Source of the DNA: Flavobacterium gawalongense
Lineage (GTDB): Bacteria > Bacteroidota > Bacteroidia > Flavobacteriales > Flavobacteriaceae
Direction of reading: 5' to 3'
DNA length: 64,000 nt
NCBI RefSeq assembly: GCF_007097265.1
Contig: NZ_VJZP01000001.1
Coordinates: 62,001-126,000, forward strand
The translations under genes were made by a program, and so were the position numbers. Below are positions 9,386 through 17,675 of the stretch, piece after piece; position 1 is the first letter of the stretch, and each line of letters starts with the position of its first letter. Under the pieces are notes generated by a model that did not search any database, had not been told where the DNA came from, and worked only from the letters and a program-made list of their open reading frames with translations.

Positions 9386-11287
9386 ATGACAACTGGAAAA
9401 ATTAATGTTTCGGTAGAAAACATCTTTCCCCTAATCAAGAAATTCTTGTACAGTGATCACGAAATTTTCTTGCGTGAATTGATTTCAAATGGGACTGATG
9501 CTACGCTAAAATTAAAACATTTAACAAGCATTGGCGAAGCCAAAGTAGAATATGGCAACCCAATTATCGAAGTAAAAATCGACAAGGAAGGTAAAAAACT
9601 GCACATTATCGATCAAGGTTTGGGGATGACTGCTGATGAAGTAGAAAAATACATCAACCAAGTAGCCTTTTCCGGTGCCGAAGAATTTCTGGACAAATAC
9701 AAAGATTCTGCTAAAGATTCTGGTATTATCGGCCATTTTGGTCTTGGTTTCTATTCTGCTTTTATGGTTGCCGAAAAAGTGGAAATTATCACTAAATCTT
9801 TCAAAGACGAACCTGCAGCGCACTGGACATGCGACGGAAGTCCTGAGTTCACATTAGAGCCTGCTGATAAAACTACTCGTGGAACAGAAATCATCTTGCA
9901 TATTGCTGAAGATTCTTTAGAATTTCTGGAAGAATCTAAAATCAACCAGTTATTGAATAAATACAATAAGTTCATGCCTATTCCAATTAAATTTGGAACA
10001 AAAACGGAGAAAATTGAACAAAAAAAGGGTGAAGAAGTTGCACCAGAAGACAAAGACAAAACTTTTACAGAAGTAGAAACAGACAACATCATCAATAACC
10101 CAAATCCAGCCTGGACAAAACTGCCAACTGAATTATCTGATGCCGATTATAAAAATTTCTACCATGAATTGTATCCAATGCAATTTGAAGAACCGTTATT
10201 CCACATTCATTTAAATGTTGATTACCCGTTTAATCTAACCGGTATTTTATATTTCCCAAAATTAGGTTCTGATTTACAAATTCAGAAAGATAAAATTCAA
10301 TTGTACCAAAACCAAGTTTACGTAACGGATAATGTTGAAGGAATCGTTCCTGAATTTTTGACCATGCTTAAAGGTGTAATTGATTCACCGGATATTCCAT
10401 TGAACGTATCTCGTTCTGGATTACAGGCTGACGCTGCCGTTAAGAAAATATCGAATTATATCACCCGTAAAGTTGCCGACAAACTAAAATCGTTATTCAA
10501 CGAAAACCGTGAAGATTTCGAGAAAAAATGGAACGACATTAAAATCGTTTTAGAATACGGAATGCTTTCTGAAGATAAATTCTATGAAAAAGCAGGTGCT
10601 TTCGTTTTGTATCCTACAGTAGATGACACCTTTTATACACTGGAAGAATTAAAAGAAAAACTGGCCGCTAATCAAACTGATAAAGACGGAAAACTGGTTG
10701 TTTTGTATGCCGGAAATAAAGAAGCACAACACTCGTATATCGAAATTGCAAAAGAAAAAGGATATGAGGTTTTATTGCTTGATTCCCCAATTATCTCGCA
10801 TTTAATTCAAAAAATTGAAGGCGATAACAGCGGTCTGACTTTCGTACGTGTCGATTCAGACCATATTGATAATTTAATCAAGAAAGAGGAAACCACCATT
10901 TCTAAATTATCTGAGGAAGAACAAACTAACTTGAAAACAGTTTTAGAAACTATAGTTCCAAAACAAAACTATTCCGTACAACTGGAAGCAATGGACAGTC
11001 AAGCGGCTCCATTCATTATTACGCAACCGGAATTCATGCGTAGAATGAAAGAAATGAGTCAGTCTGGCGGTGGCGGAATGTTCGGAATGGGAAATATGCC
11101 TGAAATGTACAATTTGGTTGTGAACACCAATTCCGATTTGGCTACAACCATTCTTACTACCGAAGACAAATCAGCTCAGGAAAGTTTGGTAAAACAAGCA
11201 CTAGACTTAGCTAAATTATCACAAAACTTATTAAAAGGAGAAGCATTAACGGCTTTCGTGAAAAGAAGTTTTGACATGATAAAATAA
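9386..11287 (+). CDS. htpG: molecular chaperone HtpG (Hsp90)
   Basis: Cytoplasmic ATP-dependent chaperone of 633 residues. The N-terminal GHKL ATPase site is complete: the helix with ELISNGTDA (residues of about 31-39), DQGLGMT, and the lid glycine motif GHFGLGFYSAFMV. The middle domain carries NVSRSGLQ, which corresponds to the catalytic-Arg loop (usually NVSRE-LQ). The C-terminal dimerisation domain holds a Gly/Met-rich linker (SGGGGMFGMGNMPEM). Length is normal for the family. It is monocistronic with a terminator about 80 bases downstream. I see no heat-shock operator. Confidence 0.97.
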   Translation: MTTGKINVSVENIFPLIKKFLYSDHEIFLRELISNGTDATLKLKHLTSIGEAKVEYGNPIIEVKIDKEGKKLHIIDQGLGMTADEVEKYINQVAFSGAEEFLDKYKDSAKDSGIIGHFGLGFYSAFMVAEKVEIITKSFKDEPAAHWTCDGSPEFTLEPADKTTRGTEIILHIAEDSLEFLEESKINQLLNKYNKFMPIPIKFGTKTEKIEQKKGEEVAPEDKDKTFTEVETDNIINNPNPAWTKLPTELSDADYKNFYHELYPMQFEEPLFHIHLNVDYPFNLTGILYFPKLGSDLQIQKDKIQLYQNQVYVTDNVEGIVPEFLTMLKGVIDSPDIPLNVSRSGLQADAAVKKISNYITRKVADKLKSLFNENREDFEKKWNDIKIVLEYGMLSEDKFYEKAGAFVLYPTVDDTFYTLEELKEKLAANQTDKDGKLVVLYAGNKEAQHSYIEIAKEKGYEVLLLDSPIISHLIQKIEGDNSGLTFVRVDSDHIDNLIKKEETTISKLSEEEQTNLKTVLETIVPKQNYSVQLEAMDSQAAPFIITQPEFMRRMKEMSQSGGGGMFGMGNMPEMYNLVVNTNSDLATTILTTEDKSAQESLVKQALDLAKLSQNLLKGEALTAFVKRSFDMIK

Positions 11288-11691
11288 GCAGAGAACCCAT
11301 TTTATGAAGTAAAATGGTGTGAATCGCTTATTCCGAACTTGTTTCGGAATATCCAAAATACTAAGAGGCTGTCCACATCGGGCAGCCTTTTTTTGTTTAG
11401 GAGCAAAATGATTGGTTTTCATAAGAACGCTCTGTCCTGCTGTCCATTGCAATCCACGCTGATTGCTTCGTTCCTCGCAATGACAGCGCGGGATTTCCAT
11501 TGCCATCAGGGCTATTTAGAGTGTTTTTGTTTTCAAAATAATGTTTATCAAAACCTTTCAAACCAGTTCACTTATTAAATAATCCTTTTAACTATTTGTA
11601 AAGAATTATTTATATATTTGAATTATAACAAAGTATGATAAACGAGTTACAGGAAACCTTTGAGCTACACGGAACGTTGAAAAAACAGAAT
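11288..11691. other. Intergenic region with terminator and a dispersed repeat
   Basis: Holds the htpG terminator, then the 24-mer GATTGCTTCGTTCCTCGCAATGAC (split as GATTGCTTCGTTCC / TCGCAATGAC) at 11461-11484. I recall this sequence being scattered in many Bacteroidota genomes. It is followed by CCATCAGGGCT, which also occurs at 6912-6922. A TATATTTG box precedes the next gene. No gene is seen. Confidence 0.6.
11366..11394 (+). terminator. Rho-independent terminator of htpG
   Basis: A 9-bp stem with one G-U pair (11366-11374 with 11380-11388), loop ACATC, then a run of seven T. Confidence 0.85.
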
Positions 11692-13041
11692 ATGAAGAAC
11701 ATATTTTTACTTTTATTACCAATAATTTCTATCGGACAAGTAAAATTGCCGACAATTCCACAACCAACACAGTTTACGAATTACAACAACCAAAACTGGT
11801 CTAATCCAAACAATAATATTCTAAAAGCACTAAACCCAATGGATATAATTTATGGAAAAGATGAACAACAAAGAATTCAACAACAAAACCAACAAATAAT
11901 ACAAGAAACTCAACAAAGAGAAAAGCAAAAAGAAACTCAAATGCGTGAAATTTACACAGACATTAACCAATCAAAATCAGACATCAATTATAATCTTCCG
12001 AGTTTCTCAAACGTAAAAGGAACAGAACAATACAGAAACGTTTACGAAAAAATGCTAACGCTAAACATTGAAAACTATTCCGTAAAAGATTTAAATTTTG
12101 AAATTGAAAACGCTTATCTTGAAAACAAAGAAGACAAAGCGGAATTCGACCAAATCATAAAAAATTCAGGCGATTATATTCTTGCCAAAATGAAAGAACT
12201 GAAATACGATACCCAAAGTAATGTTGCCAAAAACTATATGCTTTTTCAATTCTTTTCCGAAAACTTAACTCTAAAATCAAACGGACTAAAACACACACCT
12301 TTCAAATATGATTTTGTAGATTATATGGGAAACAAAGATTGGACGAAAATGTTTGTGTCTAAATTATTGAAAACCAAAACAGGCCAATGTCATTCAATGC
12401 CGTTACTCTATTTAATTCTTGCCGAACAAATTCAGGCAGAAGCCTATTTGTCCTTTTCTCCAAATCATTCTTTCATAAAATTTAGAGATAAAAACAACAA
12501 ATGGTATAATATCGAACTCACAAATGGAATGTTTACCGCTCCATCATTTTTAATAAATTCGGGTTACATCAAAGCCGAAGCCTTACAAAATCACATTTAC
12601 TTACAAAATCTATCAAAACAAGAATTATTTTCAGCATTTTATGTAGATTTGGCTAACGGCTATATTCATAAATTTGGTTATGATGATTTTGTAGAAAAAG
12701 TAACCGACAAAGCATTAGAATTATATCCAAATAATGTAAACGCTCAAATGATAAAAGCCAATTATTCCGCAATTCGTTTTGAATTTGTGGCAAAACAATT
12801 GGGAATTAACCCAAGAGATAATAAACAATTACAACATATAAAAGGCTACCCAGATACAGTTGCATTACTGCAAGAAACCAATACACAAGGCAAAAAAGTA
12901 GAACAATTAGGCTATACAGAAATGCCAGCCGAAGCCTACGAAAGTTGGTTAAATTCTCTAAAAGAAGCCAAACGCAAACAAGAAAACGAAACATTAAACG
13001 CCCAATTTAAAGGAACAATTATCAAGACACTTAAAAATTAA
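11692..13041 (+). CDS. secreted transglutaminase-like protein, paralogue A
   Basis: Exported protein of 449 residues. I chose the ATG at 11692 because it gives signal peptide MKNIFLLLLPIISIGQ; an ATG at 11635 would bury it. A Gln-rich linker (about 60-100) precedes a core with Cys233 (GQCHS), His259 (PNHSF) and Glu275 (NIELTNG). This order and context (small-residue-Cys, P-x-H, W-x-x-E/D-x-x-x-G) resemble transglutaminase-like or SirB1-type (Transglut_core2) folds. A TPR-like helical tail follows. It is paralogous to the next gene with identical Cys-His-Glu spacing (26 and 16 residues). It is first of a four-gene run, 2 bases ahead of the next ORF. Catalytic activity is inferred. Confidence 0.7.
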   Translation: MKNIFLLLLPIISIGQVKLPTIPQPTQFTNYNNQNWSNPNNNILKALNPMDIIYGKDEQQRIQQQNQQIIQETQQREKQKETQMREIYTDINQSKSDINYNLPSFSNVKGTEQYRNVYEKMLTLNIENYSVKDLNFEIENAYLENKEDKAEFDQIIKNSGDYILAKMKELKYDTQSNVAKNYMLFQFFSENLTLKSNGLKHTPFKYDFVDYMGNKDWTKMFVSKLLKTKTGQCHSMPLLYLILAEQIQAEAYLSFSPNHSFIKFRDKNNKWYNIELTNGMFTAPSFLINSGYIKAEALQNHIYLQNLSKQELFSAFYVDLANGYIHKFGYDDFVEKVTDKALELYPNNVNAQMIKANYSAIRFEFVAKQLGINPRDNKQLQHIKGYPDTVALLQETNTQGKKVEQLGYTEMPAEAYESWLNSLKEAKRKQENETLNAQFKGTIIKTLKN

Positions 13042-13043
13042 AG

Positions 13044-14087
13044 ATGAAGAAAACAACTTTTATAATTTTACTAATACTATTTTCAACTTTTTGTGCTACC
13101 GCACAAAATCAAGAAAAACTATTTGAGCAAAGCTACGCTTTGCTCAATAGTATGCTTGTTAATGAAAATAGCTATAGTTTCAAAAAGGCGGTTTTCTCAG
13201 TCGAGAATACTTATTTAGACAATAAATTAGACACTATTGACTTCAATCGTCAGATCAAATTTTTAACTCATTTAAGTAACTCATTAATCAAAGATCGATT
13301 TTTAGCTTATCTCGAAAAAGACAAACCAACGGTTAACAAATGGGCTTCGGTATATCAAATAATGTGCGACACCATCCCGCTCAACATTAATGATACCATT
13401 TATAAATATTCGCCTTTCGGCTATGATTTTAATGATATTTTCGGACACGAAACAAGAGAAAATTTATTTGTTTCAAAATTGCTTTACACCCGAAAAGGTA
13501 ATTGCCATTCATTACCTTATTTATACAAAATTCTTTGCGAAGAATTAGGAGTACAAGCCAATTTGGCACTCGCTCCCAATCACGTTTATATCAAACACAA
13601 CAGCAAAAAAGACGGTTGGTATAATACGGAACTTACAAGCGGAATTTTCCCGATTGATGCTTGGGTAATGGCTTCGGGCTATGTGCATTTAGATGCCATT
13701 TCAAACGGCGTTTATATGAAAGCCTTGAATAATCGGGAAAGTATTGCACTTGTTTTACTCGATTTGGCAGACAATTACGATGCAAAATTCCCCAATAATG
13801 ACGGCACTTTTATTCTCAAATGTTGCAAAACCGCTATCAAGGAATATCCCAATTTTGCATCCGCTTTAATCTTAAAAGCCGAAACTCGTTACAAACAAAT
13901 TGAGCAAATACAAGACAAAACCAAGTGCGATTTAGAGTTTAGGGAATTAGAAAAACAATATGCACATATTCACGAAATCGGTTACCGCAATATGCCCGAA
14001 AATATGTATCTCGAATGGCTAATCTCTTTAAAAACAGAAAGAAATAAATACGAAAACAAAGCATTAAAAACAATGAGCAAACATTAG
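13044..14087 (+). CDS. secreted transglutaminase-like protein, paralogue B
   Basis: Exported protein of 347 residues with signal peptide MKKTTFIILLILFSTFCATAQ. It aligns by eye with the preceding gene over the core and tail: Cys154 (GNCHS), His180 (PNHVYIK) and Glu196 (NTELTSG), then a helical, TPR-like region (AIKEYPNFASALILKAETRY). Paralogue A's Gln-rich linker is missing here. Duplication followed by divergence is likely. It is two bases downstream of paralogue A and four bases upstream of the RHS-core gene, so the three are surely co-transcribed. Possible roles are processing or modification of the neighbouring RHS product. That is inference from position. Confidence 0.7.
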   Translation: MKKTTFIILLILFSTFCATAQNQEKLFEQSYALLNSMLVNENSYSFKKAVFSVENTYLDNKLDTIDFNRQIKFLTHLSNSLIKDRFLAYLEKDKPTVNKWASVYQIMCDTIPLNINDTIYKYSPFGYDFNDIFGHETRENLFVSKLLYTRKGNCHSLPYLYKILCEELGVQANLALAPNHVYIKHNSKKDGWYNTELTSGIFPIDAWVMASGYVHLDAISNGVYMKALNNRESIALVLLDLADNYDAKFPNNDGTFILKCCKTAIKEYPNFASALILKAETRYKQIEQIQDKTKCDLEFRELEKQYAHIHEIGYRNMPENMYLEWLISLKTERNKYENKALKTMSKH

Positions 14088-14091
14088 TATT

Positions 14092-15147
14092 ATGAGTAAA
14101 AAACTGTATTACCTATTCCTTTTTATCTTTTCTTTTTCTGTGCTTTCAGCACAAGAAAAACTATCAAAAGAAGAAAAAGCAAGACGAGAAAAAAACATCC
14201 AAGCAGGAAATCCTTTTACGCAATTTGGCTACAAAGCCAAAATTGCGACATTAAGCCAGGGTAAATATTTAGAATTTCACGATCTTGATAGTATTGTAAC
14301 AATCGGTACAATTCGTTGGCACGTTTACAAGAACGAAATCGTTGGGCGAATTGTACAAGACAGTTTAAATCCCGATGCCCAACCAATCGGAGATAGAGTT
14401 GGGCGTTGGATTTCTCCAGACCCTTTGAGTGAGGAATTCCCGAGTTGGTCGCCTTATACTTTTGTTAATAATAATCCATTGAGATTTAATGATCCTACAG
14501 GTATGGCAGCGGAAGATGTAATGCCTCCTGATGATTATTTAATTAAACAAAATGGCATTATTGAAGTAACTAAAACAAATGATAAATTTGATAGATTTTC
14601 CATTGAAAATAAACAAGGAAAAATAGAGTCAATTACTCAAATTAATAAAAATGAAAATGGGCTTCTTCAACTTCCCTCTTCAATTAATTTTAATTCAAGT
14701 GATTCTAATTCATCATTTTCATTAAGTGTAAAAGAAGGAAATGAATATAGATCATATATTAGAGGAGACGCTGCGGCTGCTTTGTTTGGGGCAGCTTCAC
14801 AAGCAAATTTCAAAGATATAGGAGTTGTTGGTTTTAGTCTATCCGATGGTAAATCTCCTGCACCAAGTACCTCACATAAACTTGGAAAAAATGGAGATTT
14901 AAGATATTTAAATACAAATAAAAAAAGTGCTTCCACTAATATTAGGAGTTCCAATTTCGATGTTACTAGACAATCCACTTTCAATGAGGGATTATATAAA
15001 TATGGCTGGAAAGATATGATTTCAGAACGATTTGGAAACGGCAATTTATTACCTCATACAAGTTCTTCAATTGAACGTAATATTCATTCAGACCACACTA
15101 CACACCTTCACTTACAAGGGTTTAATCCGAAAATAATTAAAAAATAA
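14092..15147 (+). CDS. short RHS-core protein with predicted LAS-type zinc peptidase C-terminus (candidate toxin)
   Basis: Exported protein of 351 residues with signal peptide MSKKLYYLFLFIFSFSVLSAQ. Residues of about 95-137 are an RHS repeat-associated core (RVGRWISPDPL ... NNPLRFNDPTG), but no RHS repeats precede it. The variable part after DPTG ends in a pattern typical of LAS metallopeptidases (M15/M74): His262-x6-Asp269 in SHKLGKNGDLRY, then His338-Leu-His340 in THLHLQGF. Such enzymes cut peptidoglycan peptides. RHS core plus variable toxin end is the logic of polymorphic toxins, here miniaturised and carrying its own Sec signal. No T9SS sorting domain is seen. Zinc-peptidase assignment rests on motif spacing only. 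Confidence 0.7.
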   Translation: MSKKLYYLFLFIFSFSVLSAQEKLSKEEKARREKNIQAGNPFTQFGYKAKIATLSQGKYLEFHDLDSIVTIGTIRWHVYKNEIVGRIVQDSLNPDAQPIGDRVGRWISPDPLSEEFPSWSPYTFVNNNPLRFNDPTGMAAEDVMPPDDYLIKQNGIIEVTKTNDKFDRFSIENKQGKIESITQINKNENGLLQLPSSINFNSSDSNSSFSLSVKEGNEYRSYIRGDAAAALFGAASQANFKDIGVVGFSLSDGKSPAPSTSHKLGKNGDLRYLNTNKKSASTNIRSSNFDVTRQSTFNEGLYKYGWKDMISERFGNGNLLPHTSSSIERNIHSDHTTHLHLQGFNPKIIKK

Positions 15148-15152
15148 TTAAA

Positions 15153-15842
15153 ATGAAAAAATATATTATCTATTTATTTATTCTAATTTTGACGCAAAGT
15201 CTGAAAGCTCAAAATGGAGAGATAATTTCAAAAGGAGTGTTGTATTGCAAAGAAAAAACAATATTTATTTTACCAGATTCTATTTCTATTTTCAATAAAA
15301 ATGGTTCTTTAAATGCTAAATTATTAAAACAAAATGAAGTTATTAATATTCATTATTTTGAAAATAAAATCGATTTAAAAAACAATAAAACTTTAAAAAA
15401 AATATATCCTTATTACTATAATGATAATTCAAAATATAATTCCCCAATCCCAAATATAATTATTCGTGCATATTATCCTGATTATGGAGTTTTTGTTATT
15501 GATGCAAATAAATCTAACGATAATAAATATGAGGTTTATATAAACGGCGAATGGAAAATAATAAAAGATAATAATCTGCTATATAAAAAGTGGGGAGAGT
15601 TTATAAAGGATGTATTAATTAAATTACCAGACAATATTAGTTTACATTCCCAAAAAAATACTAAATCAAAAAAAATAAAAACCCAAAAAGATTTAAGCTA
15701 TAGAGTTCTTGAAGTGGAAGGAGATTGGATAAAAATTGAATGCAATAAAAATTGCGAATATTGTAGTTATAAACATAAAAAAGGTTGGGTAAAATGGAAA
15801 AATGGTAATCAACTAATAGTTTATTTATATTACGTTTGTTAA
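15153..15842 (+). CDS. secreted SH3-like protein, candidate immunity partner
   Basis: Protein of 229 residues with signal peptide MKKYIIYLFILILTQSLKAQ, so it is predicted periplasmic. Residues of about 150-225 resemble a bacterial SH3-like fold: the run through LSYRVLEVEGDWIKIE is followed by KKGWVKWKNGNQLIVYLYY. It contains a C-x3-C-x2-C cluster (CNKNCEYC). It starts five bases after the RHS-core gene and shares its very AT-rich composition. A periplasmic partner encoded directly downstream of a predicted peptidoglycan peptidase is the expected place for an immunity protein, but nothing in the sequence proves this role. No family name recognised for the N-terminal half. Confidence 0.6.
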   Translation: MKKYIIYLFILILTQSLKAQNGEIISKGVLYCKEKTIFILPDSISIFNKNGSLNAKLLKQNEVINIHYFENKIDLKNNKTLKKIYPYYYNDNSKYNSPIPNIIIRAYYPDYGVFVIDANKSNDNKYEVYINGEWKIIKDNNLLYKKWGEFIKDVLIKLPDNISLHSQKNTKSKKIKTQKDLSYRVLEVEGDWIKIECNKNCEYCSYKHKKGWVKWKNGNQLIVYLYYVC

Positions 15843-16215
15843 TCTAGCTTTAGATCTAAGCAGTTATTAAAACAAAATTTTGAATAAACTGCAAAAGTGA
15901 ATTGAAAAGAAACAGACTACCGATACAGAAAAGCTTCCTGTAATAGGCTTCCTGTAATAGGCGTTTTGATATAGTGGGATTTTAGTGGAATTGCCGTTTC
16001 ACATCACGTTTTCGTTAAACAGAAAATACTCTGTTCCGAAATCCCTCAGCTAGCGAGATCGCAATATCTAAAGGTTAAGGAATAATCTCCATGATTTTGT
16101 CAATTCCGACGAAGGAGGAATCTCAACAAACGTGAGCAACAAACAGAGATTCCTCCTTCGTCGGAATGACAAATAAACTTAACTTAACTTAACAAAATAA
16201 ATAAATACAAATAAA
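15843..16215. other. 373-bp intergenic region with repeats
   Basis: No gene is seen. It contains two tandem copies of CTTCCTGTAATAGG (about 15936-15963), a 22-bp perfect inverted repeat (16103-16167, listed separately) and short AACTT/CTTAA tandem units near 16176-16192. Confidence 0.7.
16103..16167. repeat. 22-bp perfect inverted repeat, dispersed arm
   Basis: The left arm 16103-16124 (ATTCCGACGAAGGAGG then AATCTC) is the exact reverse complement of 16146-16167, with a 21-nt loop. The same 22-mer recurs singly at 52330-52351. The arms extend as TGTCA/TGACA with a one-base bulge. Confidence 0.85.
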
Positions 16216-16950
16216 ATGATGTACGTATTAATTGGAATGAGTTTACTTTTTGTAACAATAGGATTTATTGTAACAGAAAATAATGCAAAATACTTATTGT
16301 CGGGGTACAATACGATGAGTGAAGAAGAGCGAAAGAAAGTAGATATTAAAGCTTATATTCCTTATTTTCGAAAGTTTCATATCTTTTTAGGTGTTTCGTT
16401 TTTCCTGTTTGGAACACTATTGACTTATTTAATCCATGAAAACGCAGGTGGAATTTTCTTAGGTGTCTATCCAATTCTAGCCTACATTTATTTCATTTGG
16501 ACCAGTTCTACATATTTTACGGGAGTGCCTACAAAAGGGAATAAAATTGGAGTTTTCATTCTGGTGGGAACTTTGATTTTTGTAATTGGACTCATCGGAC
16601 TTGGGTTTAAGGAAGACAAAATCATCTTTAACTCCCATTCAATTGAATTTAAAGGAAGCTATGGAGAAGTTGTAACCCAAACCGAAATCCAAAGTATCGA
16701 ACTGGTAGATGACAAACCAAAAACCACTATGAAAACGAATGGATTTGCTCTCGGAACCATCCAAAAAGGGTATTTCAAAACGGATAAAGACGAAATAGTT
16801 AAGCTGATTTTGAATTCTGACAATAAGCCCTACCTGCTTTTAACAAAATCTAATGGTACCAAAATTTATTTCTCAGCAAAAGAAGAATCGAACGAAAAAT
16901 TGCTAAATGAAATAAAAAAAACATTGCCTGACATTCTATATAAGAAATAG
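16216..16950 (+). CDS. membrane protein with DUF3784-like and PH-like parts
   Basis: Protein of 244 residues. Residues of about 1-135 contain four hydrophobic segments and the motif LLSGYNTMSEEERKKVD that marks the DUF3784 family of small membrane proteins. After residue 140 comes a soluble, beta-rich region (IIFNSHSIEFKGSYGE ... KSNGTKIYFSAKEE) like a bacterial PH domain, ending in a helix. Function is unknown; the architecture suggests a membrane-anchored cytosolic PH module. The start is ambiguous between two consecutive ATG codons at 16216 and 16219. It stands alone and is followed by a terminator-like hairpin. Confidence 0.7.
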   Translation: MMYVLIGMSLLFVTIGFIVTENNAKYLLSGYNTMSEEERKKVDIKAYIPYFRKFHIFLGVSFFLFGTLLTYLIHENAGGIFLGVYPILAYIYFIWTSSTYFTGVPTKGNKIGVFILVGTLIFVIGLIGLGFKEDKIIFNSHSIEFKGSYGEVVTQTEIQSIELVDDKPKTTMKTNGFALGTIQKGYFKTDKDEIVKLILNSDNKPYLLLTKSNGTKIYFSAKEESNEKLLNEIKKTLPDILYKK

Positions 16951-16993
16951 CTCGACAGCAATAAATACAATTACTGCTGTAAAATAAGTAAAG

Positions 16994-17026
16994 CCGTTCT
17001 TTCTAAACAAGAAAAAACGGATTTTT
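16994..17026 (+). terminator. Probable terminator after the DUF3784 gene
   Basis: An 11-bp stem with one mismatch (16994-17004 with 17010-17020), then ATTTTT. Confidence 0.55.
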
Positions 17027-17041
17027 GCAAACTTCAATATA

Positions 17042-17509
17042 TTAAAAAAGGCCAAATCGTACGCTGGGGGCACGCACGCCTATTTGTGTATTTACCGAAG
17101 TATTGCTTGGTCTTCTTTGATAATTTCTTTGATCATATTCATAATAATAAAATCCTGCGTGTCCATAAAAAGAATCACTGTGGTGACAATGTGCATCACA
17201 ATGAGAATGATGCATGGTATAAACATCTTGCTTACTGGCAATATAAGCCTGATACGCTTTTCTATTGTTTTTCCTTAACTCCTTTTCGTACTCTTTTTGC
17301 TCTTTCCAAAAGGCTTTTTCTTCGGCTTTCGTTTTAGCCTTAAATGTTAACTCATAATTGGCATCTTCACTACCTCTTTGTTGATAATAAGTAATTTTAT
17401 CTGGATTGGTATTTATGCTTGTTTCACTTTCTGCACTGGCTTCTTGTGCATTTACTGTTGCTATTGTTCCCAAAAAAAGCAGGATAATTAGAGTTTTAAT
17501 TGTTTTCAT
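17042..17509 (-). CDS. secreted His/Tyr-rich hypothetical protein
   Basis: Protein of 155 residues with signal peptide MKTIKTLIILLFLGTIATVNAQ. The middle (about 55-85) is strongly charged and probably helical (KAEEKAFWKEQKEYEKELRK). Residues of about 97-130 are rich in His, Cys and Tyr (MHHSHCDAHCHHSDSFYGH, then FYYYEYDQ), which suggests metal binding. The C-terminus ends RAPSVRFGLF, reminiscent of the last strand of an outer-membrane protein, but there is no barrel. I do not recognise the family. It is convergent with the upstream DUF3784 gene. Confidence 0.6.
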   Translation of the reverse strand: MKTIKTLIILLFLGTIATVNAQEASAESETSINTNPDKITYYQQRGSEDANYELTFKAKTKAEEKAFWKEQKEYEKELRKNNRKAYQAYIASKQDVYTMHHSHCDAHCHHSDSFYGHAGFYYYEYDQRNYQRRPSNTSVNTQIGVRAPSVRFGLF

Positions 17510-17675
17510 GATTATAAATTTTAGTTACAGGTACTATCGGTTGTATTTCTAACTTCAATAATAAGACAACTGTAAAGCATTTTACCCTACCTAAAAGTTG
17601 CATTATTTTAAAAACGTATTAAAAAAGAATCGAATTGCGTACTTTAGATAATTCATTAAAAAACACAACCCAATT

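Noticed and set aside
11246..11506. 86-residue minus-strand ORF containing CHCEERSNQRGLQW
   Set aside because: The peptide is the translation of the dispersed intergenic 24-mer and the rest overlaps htpG and its terminator; not a gene.
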